Positions 1 to 8,206 of a stretch of DNA of 64,000 nucleotides are shown here, piece by piece. The translations under genes were made by a program, and so were the position numbers. Source of the stretch: an uncultured bacterium (GTDB taxonomy: Bacteria > Vulcanimicrobiota > Xenobia > Xenobiales > Xenobiaceae); assembly GCA_934636825.1 (NCBI GenBank), contig CAKUBG010000005.1, positions 1 to 64,000 of the forward strand, in the 5' to 3' direction. The notes under the pieces are model-generated. The model was not told the DNA's origin and made no database searches. It worked only from the letters and a program-made list of their open reading frames with translations. Positions within the stretch are counted from its first letter, which is position 1. Every line of letters starts with the position of its first letter.

Positions 1-25
1 ACTTAAATATCAAACTTCTTAAATA

Positions 26-76
26 GGAGCGTTAGCTCCTTAGAAGCCCACCACCTTTAGGTGGTGGGTAGTTCAC
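26..76 (+). mobile_element. Putative right end of an IS200/IS605 (IS1341)-type element, possible omega-RNA 3' end
   Basis: A hairpin GGAGC-GTTA-GCTCC (26-39) is followed by a perfect 9-bp stem CCCACCACC/GGTGGTGGG with a TTTA loop (47-68) and then TAGTTCAC. Adjacent subterminal hairpins with a short TTTA loop and a trailing GTTCA-like end are typical of IS605/IS1341 right ends, where they also form the scaffold of the TnpB guide RNA. The transposase or tnpB gene would lie left of the window, so this is inferred from the end alone. The alternative is a terminator serving truD on the minus strand. Confidence 0.5.
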
Positions 77-1179
77 TCAGAAATTGTATCGTCGTCTTCA
101 CTGACGCTTTGGTCGTCACTCTTAGTAAATTCGCCGATTAACACGCTGGCGTAACTTCCTGAAGGAAGAGTAAATTTAAATACTGGATCACCGTCAATTG
201 AGGTAATTTCCAAGTCTTCAATTTTTAAACGAGCCTTGCGACGGCTACCTTCAGCTTTAAGAGGTTTGAATTCTTCCAATTTAATATCGTAACGATCTAA
301 TATCCTCTGTTCTCTTTGCAGAGCTTCTTCTTTGGCTTTAAACATTTTGCAACCAAAGATAGGGCCTAAAGGTGAAATTTCAAAAGCATCTAGTCTAGGT
401 TGCTCATTTTGCGGCTCGGTCGAATAAAAAATTCCCCCTTGAGGCAATTTGCCGAAGACGTCACCACAAATAGCTGTGGCAAAAAGGCCATCATTGATGC
501 GTTCATTAAGCCAAACGTTGAAAAGTTCGGATTGAAGTGCGGAAATAATTAACCATTTACGCCATTTAGGGCCGAATATTTTGCCACTTTTTAAGCCTTT
601 AAGGCCTATTTCCGCATTATTACCCTCTCTACCAAAGCGCTGCGGCCCGTAAAAATTAGCAAATCCGTTAGTTATAATGGCTTGGCGAATAGGCTCGGCA
701 AGTTCTGGCCAATTGGAAACGCACTGGCGCAAACGGATAGTAAAACGATTTCCTTTTAGATGACCAGTACGCAATTTATTATTGTGCAATCCCAAAATTT
801 TGAGTTGGAACGTAAGATTATCTGGTATAACTAAACGCTCTGTCAGTTCGTGTGGATCAATAGTGTCATTGACGCTCAGGGGAGCATAGCCTTCTTTAAG
901 CGGCCAAAGAGCGGCCGGAACAGAAAAACGTTGAGTCGTTACAGCTTGCCTATCTTTCATGCCGGCATAGCCGATGTCAGAAGATTTTATATTCAAAGCT
1001 GCAGCCAATTCGCCGACTACTGCTTGGGTGGTAATTTGTCTTTTAGTAACTTCGATAAAAATATGTTCGCCCTGATTGAGCAAATCATAAGCCGGAATTT
1101 CTTCAACAACGAAGTCTTCGGGATAGGTGCGCATAACGCCGCCTATGCCGGGTAGATTTTTGGTAATATAAGTTATCAT
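73..1179 (-). CDS. truD: tRNA pseudouridine synthase D
   Basis: TruD converts U13 of some tRNAs to pseudouridine. The 368-residue protein has the family signature GYAGMKDRQAVTTQRF, with the likely catalytic Asp at residue 76, and the FYGPQRFGR segment around residue 178. Length and both TruD subdomains are normal. Translation starts at ATG 1177-1179; a GGAGG lies about 12 bases upstream, slightly far. The C-terminus ends with a short acidic tail (SEDDDTISE) beyond the usual end of the family. The stop codon falls inside the last bases of the putative mobile-element end at 26-76, so the tail may have been reshaped by insertion. It is transcribed divergently from the large ATPase gene. Confidence 0.93.
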   Translation of the reverse strand: MITYITKNLPGIGGVMRTYPEDFVVEEIPAYDLLNQGEHIFIEVTKRQITTQAVVGELAAALNIKSSDIGYAGMKDRQAVTTQRFSVPAALWPLKEGYAPLSVNDTIDPHELTERLVIPDNLTFQLKILGLHNNKLRTGHLKGNRFTIRLRQCVSNWPELAEPIRQAIITNGFANFYGPQRFGREGNNAEIGLKGLKSGKIFGPKWRKWLIISALQSELFNVWLNERINDGLFATAICGDVFGKLPQGGIFYSTEPQNEQPRLDAFEISPLGPIFGCKMFKAKEEALQREQRILDRYDIKLEEFKPLKAEGSRRKARLKIEDLEITSIDGDPVFKFTLPSGSYASVLIGEFTKSDDQSVSEDDDTISE

Positions 1180-1404
1180 TCTAGCATCCAGCCTCCAACG
1201 CTTAAAGATGGGCTCTATTCTTGGAGGTTTCTTTTATTCCTAGATTTTACGTTCTTCAAGCTGTATTTTTACGCCGCTGTCTCGAGGGAGCTAATCCCGC
1301 AAAAGCCCAAAAAAATGGAGGATTTTCGCTTTTTTTAGCGTAGTTTGCCGCCTGCGCTTTACATAAAATAGGGCATTTAATCGGTAGCGTGTTGGAGGCG
1401 TGTG

Positions 1405-4400
1405 ATGGCTGTAATAGGCACTCAATCATTGAGTCAACTGGTCAAGGTAAACATAACTCAGAGAACAGAATTTAATATATACAAAGCTATCACTGCACCG
1501 GAGAACATCTTTCTTAAAGAAAAGTTTAAACCTCTCTCTCCTCAGCTTGAGGCTCTCAAAACGATGGCCGAAAGTGCAATTAAGGGTGGTACTGTTCTTT
1601 TATCAGGAACTTTCGGAGTAGGCAAAACATCTTTATTGGCCCTTTTAGGCAGACTCTTGTCTGTAAGCGCACCTTCGGAAGAATTTTCAGCCACGCTTTC
1701 TTTGCTTAACGATGTTTCTTTAGTAAAGAGTTTCAGCGAACTTCGTGCCTCCAACCGCTCTTGGCTTGTTGCTGTACCTATTTTTAATAAAGATGGTTCA
1801 GATTTTGAAACTTCTGTGCGCAAGGCCCTGCAAACCGCTTTATTGGACAAAAAACTTGATGTTGCTTTAGAGGCAAATCTGAGTTTAGAAGAGACTTGCC
1901 AAAAAGTTTCCGATTATGTGCGTCAAAATGGCTATGGCGGCATTTTGATTCTGCTTGATGAAGCAGATAGTTTAATTAGTAAAGTTTTACAAAAAGACAA
2001 ATTGGTCTCAAGTTTAGAAGATTTTTGTGCTTTTTGCCGCCTTAATACCTCGTCAATACTTTGTATTGCTGCTGCTAATTGTGAAATTAGTCGTTTTTCT
2101 TTGGAAGAAGAAGAGAGAGCGATAGCTGTTTTTTCCAAAGTTCAATCTGTTTCAATACTTGGACGCACTGGCGAGTGGGAAAACTTTGTCGGTTCTTCCA
2201 TTATTGAACATGTTAAAGGCGAGCTCTGGGATTCTCTTATTGATTATAAAGACTTTCGTAGCGTAACCGAAGGATTAATTCAATCCGGCCTTTATAAAGG
2301 CAGCTCTGAAAAATGGATTACCGAAACTGTAATGCACGGAGCTTATCCTTTACACCCAGCTGTAGCTTTTGCTTTGCCCAGAGTAGCTTTGGCCATGTCT
2401 GGTCAAGGAAGAACTGTTTTTAATTTCTTCTGTGATGCCGCTCCCGGCGGTTTTCTCTATTTTCTGCGCAACTTCGCCATAGTGCAGCCTAATGGTCGTC
2501 TTCACCTTTATCCTTTGGATTCTCTTTTCACTTACTTTGAAAAGACATTCTCAGCTGATCCTGCCAATGCAGACTACGTAAAAGGTCTCAATAAATCGGT
2601 GATGATCGCTGGAGATGTTCCTCAGGCTCGCCGTATCTTGCGCCTGACTTTACTCATTCAACTCATAGCCCACGATCGTTTTAAGAGTACCAAAGAAAAT
2701 ATTCTTTGGGCTATGCATTTAGGAGAAAAAGAAGCCAAAGTAGCTGACCATAGTTTGCAGTTGCTGAAAGAGAAAAAGGCGCTTGAATTTAACGAAAAAA
2801 CTGGCGAATATGCTTTACCTGTAGAGCGTCGCAAAGTTACCTTAGGCGAAGCTCTGGCGCGTATGCGTAATCGTGTGCGCTCTCAACTTGATGTGCGTTC
2901 TGTTATTAAGTCGGGTTTGTCGCTTAGTAAGATCGAAGCTGAAGATTTTAACAACGAATATTACACTGATCGTTTTGCTGGAGTTAGCGTTGTTTTAGCT
3001 TCAGAAATAGATGATCCGGCTAAATTTATGGGCGAATTTGTCGATAGCTTGGATCAACTTCGTCCTTACAGAGGTGATGTCAATTTTGTATTGGTAGCGG
3101 CCGAAGATAAGGCAGAACTTGAACGCATAAAAGAGCTGGCCGACGGCGGAGCCTTTAAGCACAAACAGCTGATTTTCGCTCTTCTTAAAGATCCTGTTTC
3201 CGTATCTAAAGACGCTCTGGATGTTTTAGCTTTAGAGCGTATTTGCGCCGTAGAAATTCCTTTTTGCGATTCGACTTCGGCAGAATATGAAAAAGCTCAA
3301 GAGCTTTTAAATGAGACCAAAGAACGCTTGGAAGCGTCTGTAGCTCACGTAGCCAATACTGAAAACTTGCTTATTTATCACGATGGTGAGTTGCATACAG
3401 ATTTAGATTTGGAAGCTACATGCTTACTGGTGAATGATATTATAAGTTCTTTGGTGGGACAGCCTCCTATGCTCAGCAATGGAGATTTGCTCAGCTTGCA
3501 TGATGGAGGCATGGCTAGGCGTTCCAGACAAAGTTTAATTTCTTATATTTTGGGATGTCGTGGACCCATTGCTTTGCGTTCTAACAATCGCAGCTTCCTC
3601 AATATTATCCAATCAGCTTTCGTAGAGACAGGCTTAATGGAGTCGGAAAATTCTGAGGGTAGCTGGCACTACTTCCATTTAGTTAAAGAACCATCTGAAT
3701 CTCAGGTCGCTAAGGGTTATGCTTTCTTGTGTTCACAAATTTTGGGCAAGCCAGGTTCTATAGGTTGTGCTGATGCCAGTGGTGTTATAAAGGCTTTAAC
3801 CAGAGTTCCTTACGGATTTACGCCTTCTCTTATTGAATTGTTGCTTTCTCTGGCATTTTGGCAATATCGCGATTATTTATCGTTGCACAAAAACTTGATA
3901 AAGTCACGTTTGAGCAATTCTGAAGAAGTGCCTGAAGAGGTGAAGGTAAGCGCCAAAGCTATCTTTGATCTTGTAAGTAATCCGGCTGATTGGGAGTTCG
4001 TTTTTACAGATTGTACTCCGGAACAGTCTATTTATTTGCAAGGAATAGTCGAGCTGTATTCTGATAAGCTGAGTCAAGACAAGTCTTTATGGAGAAGCGC
4101 AGGTAAAGCTTTACTTGCTTACTATCAGAATCTTTCCGAATATTCTCGTTCCTCCGAGGCCTCTGGCAATGAAGAAGCTGAAAAGCTTCGTTTAGCTTTG
4201 GAAAAGATTTGTGCTGAAGATTATCCTAGGTATCGCCCTTTCTTAGAAGAACAAATTCCGGCTTTATTTGGATATAGTGGAAAATTCGATTGGAGTGTAG
4301 CTGCTTCTGATCTCGTGCAAAAGTTGAAAGAAAATTTGCATAGATTGGCAAGCATTCCTCAAGAGTGCAGTTCGCAAATTTGTGACGCTTTGAGAGCTAT

Positions 4401-5586
4401 TTTTGCTCCTTATGAAGACAATGATAAAGGGGCCTCTTGGGCTGTTTGTGCTTCCGATTGGTATAAAGAAAATTATGCCATCTTTGCTAATAACTCTAGG
4501 TGGAGAAGCGAGCTTGAGGCTTTAAGTTGCATTGTCGATTGCCATGATGCTGAAAAAGCTTTAGCTATAGTTTTAAACTCCTTACATTATGCTCCTATAG
4601 AGCAATGGCACAGCTATAGCGGCTATGAAGTGATAGAGCGCTTCCGAGCCATGCGTCAAGATCTTGAATGGGGAAATTATTGTTGCTCTTGTGTGTTGCC
4701 CTCGAAAATTGCAGGAGCCTACGGAATTGCCAAGTCTGTTGTAATAAGCTCCGGTATACAAGATTTAGAAAACTTCTTGGATGTAGAATTAGAGTGGGCT
4801 ACTTGGCCTGAAAAAGTATTAAATGATATAAAAGATACAGATGATACCGCTGATTATGGAGACTTGTCTGAATGGTTATATAAAGGTGATGTCTCCGAGA
4901 AGATTCGTTTAGCTCGTCTGCAGGAATCAGAACAGCGTGAGGCTGAAAATAAAGAGGGGGCGGTTCCTCTTCTCGATGATGAAGTCGAAGATGATTTTGA
5001 AGAGCCTGTTCAGCCCATTGAAGTTTCAACTGAAGCTGAAACTTCTTCCAAGGAAGCTGAAGCTAGGAACGAAGAATCCACCTCCCCGGAGCCTGAGCAA
5101 ACTATTACAGAGGCTGCCGAAGCTGCTACTCCTGTAACCGAATCTGAGGAGAAGGTTGCCGAAGCTAAAGAAGAGCCTGCTGAAGGTGAGCCTGAGCAAA
5201 CTATTACAGAGGCTGCCGAAGCTGCTACTCCTGTAACCGAATCTGAGGAAGAGGTTGCTGAAGCTAAAGAAGAGCCTGCTGAAGGTGAGCCTGGGCAAGC
5301 TATTACAGAGGCTGCCGAGGCTGCTGCTCCTGTAACCGAATCTGAGGAGAAGATTGCCGAAGCTAAAGAAGAGCTTGCTGAAAGTGAGCCTGAGCAAGCT
5401 ATTACAGAAGCTGCCGAGGCTGCTGCTCCTGTAACCGAATCTGAGGAAGAGGTTGCTGAAGTTGAAAGTGAGCAAGCTGAGTCGGCAGTGTCGGCGGCTA
5501 AAGCTGAAGATGCAACTGAGTTAAAAGAAGAGGAAACTTGGGCTGAGAAGTTCGATTTAGACGATTCTGCTTTGCAGTGGTTATAG
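1405..5586 (+). CDS. Giant P-loop ATPase with acidic C-terminal repeats, BREX/DUF499-like architecture
   Basis: About 1393 residues. A Walker A (GTFGVGKT, near residue 70) and a Walker B (GILILLDEADSL, near residue 181) define an N-terminal AAA/STAND-like ATPase. Near residue 310 a YPLHPAVAFALPRVAL segment resembles the HPLHP-type motif of very large ATPases in phage-defence loci (BrxC/PglY, DUF499). The C-terminal 170 residues are acidic, with a 33-residue unit repeated three times plus a partial copy. ATG 1405 is preferred over GTG 1402 because GGAGG at 1394-1398 then has a 6-base spacer. No methylase, protease or other defence partner is nearby; ftsA follows 60 bases downstream. The exact family and function are not recognised; a role in defence or in chromosome or cell-division control is open. 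Confidence 0.75.
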   Translation: MAVIGTQSLSQLVKVNITQRTEFNIYKAITAPENIFLKEKFKPLSPQLEALKTMAESAIKGGTVLLSGTFGVGKTSLLALLGRLLSVSAPSEEFSATLSLLNDVSLVKSFSELRASNRSWLVAVPIFNKDGSDFETSVRKALQTALLDKKLDVALEANLSLEETCQKVSDYVRQNGYGGILILLDEADSLISKVLQKDKLVSSLEDFCAFCRLNTSSILCIAAANCEISRFSLEEEERAIAVFSKVQSVSILGRTGEWENFVGSSIIEHVKGELWDSLIDYKDFRSVTEGLIQSGLYKGSSEKWITETVMHGAYPLHPAVAFALPRVALAMSGQGRTVFNFFCDAAPGGFLYFLRNFAIVQPNGRLHLYPLDSLFTYFEKTFSADPANADYVKGLNKSVMIAGDVPQARRILRLTLLIQLIAHDRFKSTKENILWAMHLGEKEAKVADHSLQLLKEKKALEFNEKTGEYALPVERRKVTLGEALARMRNRVRSQLDVRSVIKSGLSLSKIEAEDFNNEYYTDRFAGVSVVLASEIDDPAKFMGEFVDSLDQLRPYRGDVNFVLVAAEDKAELERIKELADGGAFKHKQLIFALLKDPVSVSKDALDVLALERICAVEIPFCDSTSAEYEKAQELLNETKERLEASVAHVANTENLLIYHDGELHTDLDLEATCLLVNDIISSLVGQPPMLSNGDLLSLHDGGMARRSRQSLISYILGCRGPIALRSNNRSFLNIIQSAFVETGLMESENSEGSWHYFHLVKEPSESQVAKGYAFLCSQILGKPGSIGCADASGVIKALTRVPYGFTPSLIELLLSLAFWQYRDYLSLHKNLIKSRLSNSEEVPEEVKVSAKAIFDLVSNPADWEFVFTDCTPEQSIYLQGIVELYSDKLSQDKSLWRSAGKALLAYYQNLSEYSRSSEASGNEEAEKLRLALEKICAEDYPRYRPFLEEQIPALFGYSGKFDWSVAASDLVQKLKENLHRLASIPQECSSQICDALRAIFAPYEDNDKGASWAVCASDWYKENYAIFANNSRWRSELEALSCIVDCHDAEKALAIVLNSLHYAPIEQWHSYSGYEVIERFRAMRQDLEWGNYCCSCVLPSKIAGAYGIAKSVVISSGIQDLENFLDVELEWATWPEKVLNDIKDTDDTADYGDLSEWLYKGDVSEKIRLARLQESEQREAENKEGAVPLLDDEVEDDFEEPVQPIEVSTEAETSSKEAEARNEESTSPEPEQTITEAAEAATPVTESEEKVAEAKEEPAEGEPEQTITEAAEAATPVTESEEEVAEAKEEPAEGEPGQAITEAAEAAAPVTESEEKIAEAKEELAESEPEQAITEAAEAAAPVTESEEEVAEVESEQAESAVSAAKAEDATELKEEETWAEKFDLDDSALQWL
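5089..5460 (+). repeat. 99-bp in-frame tandem repeat
   Basis: Units start at 5089, 5188 and 5287 with a partial fourth at 5386. Each encodes 33 residues beginning EPEQTITEAAEAATPVTESE and rich in Glu, Ala and Pro. The unit is exactly in frame, and copies differ mostly by single bases, which suggests recent expansion. The encoded tail is probably disordered. Confidence 0.9.
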
Positions 5587-5646
5587 CTCTTTTCAGCTAT
5601 GGGGGGATGAGTATATTTTTTAGACTGTGAGAGGTGGTGTGTTAGG

Positions 5647-6891
5647 GTGGCCAAAATGGATACCCTCGCAGCGCTGGATATAGGTACCAGCAAAGTAGTT
5701 TGTGCTGTTGCAGAATTTTCGCATGATGGAGATCTCGATATTGTCGCCAGAGGAGTCTATCATTGCAACGGACTTACTAACGGAGTTTTAACTAATGTAA
5801 ATGAGGCTGGCGAGGCCATAGATCATGTTATTGCCGAAGTTGAAAAAGCTGGCTATGGCGTAGATAAGGCTATCGTAGGTATTACCGGCGAGTCGGTTAC
5901 TTCCAGCTATAGTACCGGAGTTGTGGCTATAAGTGGAGACGACCAAGGTATTACTAAAGCCGATATAGAGAGAGTGATAAAGAGCACCAACCAAGTAGGT
6001 GTTCCTTCCGGTAGCGAGATTGTTACAGTAATTCCGCGTGGTTTTTCTGTTGATAATCAGCGCGGTATTGTCAATCCGGAAGCACTCATAGGACATAGGT
6101 TGGAAGCCGAAGCTTATGCTTGTGTTGCTTCTTCTTCTTATTTACGTAACTTGCGCAGTCTTTTGGAAAGTTCCGGTATAGGTGTTTATGACAAGGGCTT
6201 TATCCCTTCTTCTGTCGCCTCTTCTTGGGCCGTTCTAACTGAAGATGAAAAATCTTTGGGCGTCATGATGGTCGACATGGGCTTAGGAACTTTAGACTTA
6301 GCCATTTATGTCAACCATGAAATAGCTTACTCAAGTGTTTTGGGTAGGGGAGGAAGCTATCTGGCTCTAGATGTGGCTCAATTTTTCAATATACCCAGAT
6401 CGGAAGCCGAAAGAGTTATTTTAGAAGAGGGCAGCGCTTCAGCGGAGTTCCTTACTGATGGAAGTGGCGATAAAGCGATTGTCGCTCAGTCTGTTTCCAA
6501 CGACATCCAAGTAACTTTTACCAGACGAGATTTAGCCAATGTTTTGGAAGCTCAGCTTGATGAACAACTTGGCTGGATGAAAGAGCAAATGGAGCAAGCT
6601 TCTACTAACTTGAGGCTTAACGTTTCCGGAATTGTCCTTACCGGTGGTACTTCTTTGTTGATGGGATTGGCCCAAAAGGCTCGTAAGGTATTAGGGGTGC
6701 CGGTGCGTGTAGCCGCTCCTTGTTATCCTTCTCGCTTGCCGCAAAATTTGGCCTCTCCTATATATTCTACTGTGGTGGGATTGCTTTTATATGGAGTAGC
6801 CAATCTGCCTGTTCAAGAGCGCAAAAGCAAAGCCAAGAGCAAGCAGAATATATTCCAGATTATAGCTGATTGGCTTAATAAGGTGTTTTAG
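5647..6891 (+). CDS. ftsA: Cell division protein FtsA
   Basis: FtsA is the actin-fold ATPase that tethers FtsZ filaments to the inner membrane. The 414-residue protein has phosphate-1 (LAALDIGTSK, residue 7 on), phosphate-2 (VDMGLGTLDL, in which the usual TT is changed to TL) and the adenosine motif (IVLTGGTSLL, near residue 330). The extreme C-terminus (FQIIADWLNKVF) is the expected amphipathic membrane-targeting helix. The start is GTG 5647 with GAGGTGG 9 bases upstream; an in-frame ATG lies at 5656. It sits 60 bases after the giant ATPase and 2 bases before nrdR, so co-transcription is likely. Unusually, no ftsZ follows. Confidence 0.88.
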   Translation: MAKMDTLAALDIGTSKVVCAVAEFSHDGDLDIVARGVYHCNGLTNGVLTNVNEAGEAIDHVIAEVEKAGYGVDKAIVGITGESVTSSYSTGVVAISGDDQGITKADIERVIKSTNQVGVPSGSEIVTVIPRGFSVDNQRGIVNPEALIGHRLEAEAYACVASSSYLRNLRSLLESSGIGVYDKGFIPSSVASSWAVLTEDEKSLGVMMVDMGLGTLDLAIYVNHEIAYSSVLGRGGSYLALDVAQFFNIPRSEAERVILEEGSASAEFLTDGSGDKAIVAQSVSNDIQVTFTRRDLANVLEAQLDEQLGWMKEQMEQASTNLRLNVSGIVLTGGTSLLMGLAQKARKVLGVPVRVAAPCYPSRLPQNLASPIYSTVVGLLLYGVANLPVQERKSKAKSKQNIFQIIADWLNKVF

Positions 6892-6893
6892 AA

Positions 6894-7361
6894 GTGTTTT
6901 GTCCGTTTTGCGAAAACCAAGATACAAAGGTTGTCGATTCCAGACTGTCAGATGATGGTGCTGCCGTGCGCCGTCGTCGCGAATGTGTAGTCTGTAAGAG
7001 GCGTTTTACAACTTATGAGCGCTGTGAAGGCTTGCCTTTGTTTGTTATTAAGCAAGACGGGCGTAAGGTAAGTTTTGACAGACAGAAATTGTTGCGCGGT
7101 GTTTTGATTGCTTGCAAAAAACGTCCGATTCCTTACGAGCGCTTGGAAGCTCTCTCATGTCATGTTGAACAGGAGTTGAGGGGCAAAGGCTTTAAAGAAG
7201 TACCGTCCAGGGTCGTTGGAGAATATGTAATGGACGCTCTGCGTGAACTGGATGACGTAGCCTATATGCGTTACGCCTCTATATGTAAGAATTTCAAAGA
7301 TATCAGCAGCTTTTCGGCCGAAATCAGGGCTCTGGAAAAGCGAGAAAATAGTTCTCTATAA
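6894..7361 (+). CDS. nrdR: Transcriptional repressor NrdR
   Basis: NrdR represses ribonucleotide reductase genes in response to ATP/dATP. The 155-residue protein has an N-terminal zinc ribbon (CPFC at 3-6 and CVVC near 31-34) with the conserved VRRRRECVVC segment, then an ATP-cone from about residue 49 to 139. Start is GTG 6894, two bases after the ftsA stop, with AAGGTG inside the end of ftsA as ribosome site. punA follows 14 bases downstream. The ftsA-nrdR-nucleoside phosphorylase order ties division, deoxynucleotide supply and nucleoside salvage into one transcription unit. Confidence 0.95.
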   Translation: MFCPFCENQDTKVVDSRLSDDGAAVRRRRECVVCKRRFTTYERCEGLPLFVIKQDGRKVSFDRQKLLRGVLIACKKRPIPYERLEALSCHVEQELRGKGFKEVPSRVVGEYVMDALRELDDVAYMRYASICKNFKDISSFSAEIRALEKRENSSL

Positions 7362-7375
7362 GGAGATAAGGCAAC

Positions 7376-8206
7376 ATGAGCAAATCCTCTCTGAGTGAGA
7401 TGATCGCGGATGCCGTAAAGGCTATTCGCAAATATACCGACATCGTTCCTGAAGTCGCTATGGTTTTGGGCTCCGGTTTAGGCAGTCTGGCCGACCAAGT
7501 AGAAAATCCTGTAGAAGTGCCTTATAAAGACATCCCCGGATTTTCTGTCTCTACGGTTCATGGTCATGTCGGTTCTATGGTACTGGGCACCTTGGAAGGT
7601 CGTCCGGTTGCTATATTAAAGGGTCGTGTGCATTATTACGAAGGTCATAAAATGGAGAATATTATTTTCCCCGTTCGCGTTTTGCATGCCTTGGGTGCCG
7701 AAACTTTGGTAGTTACCAACGCTGCTGGCGGTATTCGTGACGATCTTAAAGTTGGCGATCTTATGCTGATCACCGATCATATCAACTTTATGGGTGTCAA
7801 TCCTTTGGTAGGCCCCAATGATGAAAAAATCGGCCCGCGCTTCCCGCCTATGTCCAGAGCTTATACCCCTGAGCTCCAAGTACTGGCTCGCAAAGTCGCC
7901 GAGCAAGTAGGCTTTAAGTTGGCTGAAGGTGTTTATGTTGCCATGTCCGGCCCTTCTTACGAGACTCCCGCCGAGATTCGTATGCTCAAAGGCTTCGGCG
8001 CTGATGTAGTAGGTATGTCTACAGTACCCGAAACTATTGCTGCTGCTCATTGCGGAATGAAAGTTGTCGGTATTTCTTGCGTGACCAACGTGTTGCACCA
8101 CGGTCCTTCTAACGACACTCACGAAGATGTTCTTAGAGCTGCGGCCGAAGCCAAGCCTCGTTTCATCAACTTAGTTCGCGGTATTGTAAGGGAGTTGAAC
8201 AAATAA
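7376..8206 (+). CDS. punA: Purine nucleoside phosphorylase, cytosolic
   Basis: Phosphorolyses inosine and guanosine (and deoxy forms) to free base and (deoxy)ribose-1-phosphate. The 276-residue protein is a trimeric, mammalian-type PNP: phosphate loop VLGSGLGSLAD (30-40), HGHVGS near 64, VTNAAGG near 113-119, GPSYETPAE at 192-200 with the purine-binding Glu, MSTVPE near 214, and CVTN with Asn238, the residue equivalent to human Asn243 that reads 6-oxopurines. There is no signal peptide, so it is cytosolic. AAGGAGATAAGG precedes the ATG. Its stop overlaps the start of the next gene by one base, indicating coupled translation. A second, exported paralog is at 14017-15009. Confidence 0.95.
   Translation: MSKSSLSEMIADAVKAIRKYTDIVPEVAMVLGSGLGSLADQVENPVEVPYKDIPGFSVSTVHGHVGSMVLGTLEGRPVAILKGRVHYYEGHKMENIIFPVRVLHALGAETLVVTNAAGGIRDDLKVGDLMLITDHINFMGVNPLVGPNDEKIGPRFPPMSRAYTPELQVLARKVAEQVGFKLAEGVYVAMSGPSYETPAEIRMLKGFGADVVGMSTVPETIAAAHCGMKVVGISCVTNVLHHGPSNDTHEDVLRAAAEAKPRFINLVRGIVRELNK

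Noticed and set aside
1405..5586. A BREX or similar phage-defence island
   Set aside because: Only the ATPase resembles a defence protein; no methylase, protease, PglZ or nuclease partner is adjacent.
5010..5693. Long minus-strand open frames opposite the acidic repeat
   Set aside because: They are products of the repetitive GC-skewed codons of the plus-strand gene and have Ser/Ala or Phe/Ser repeats with no ribosome site.
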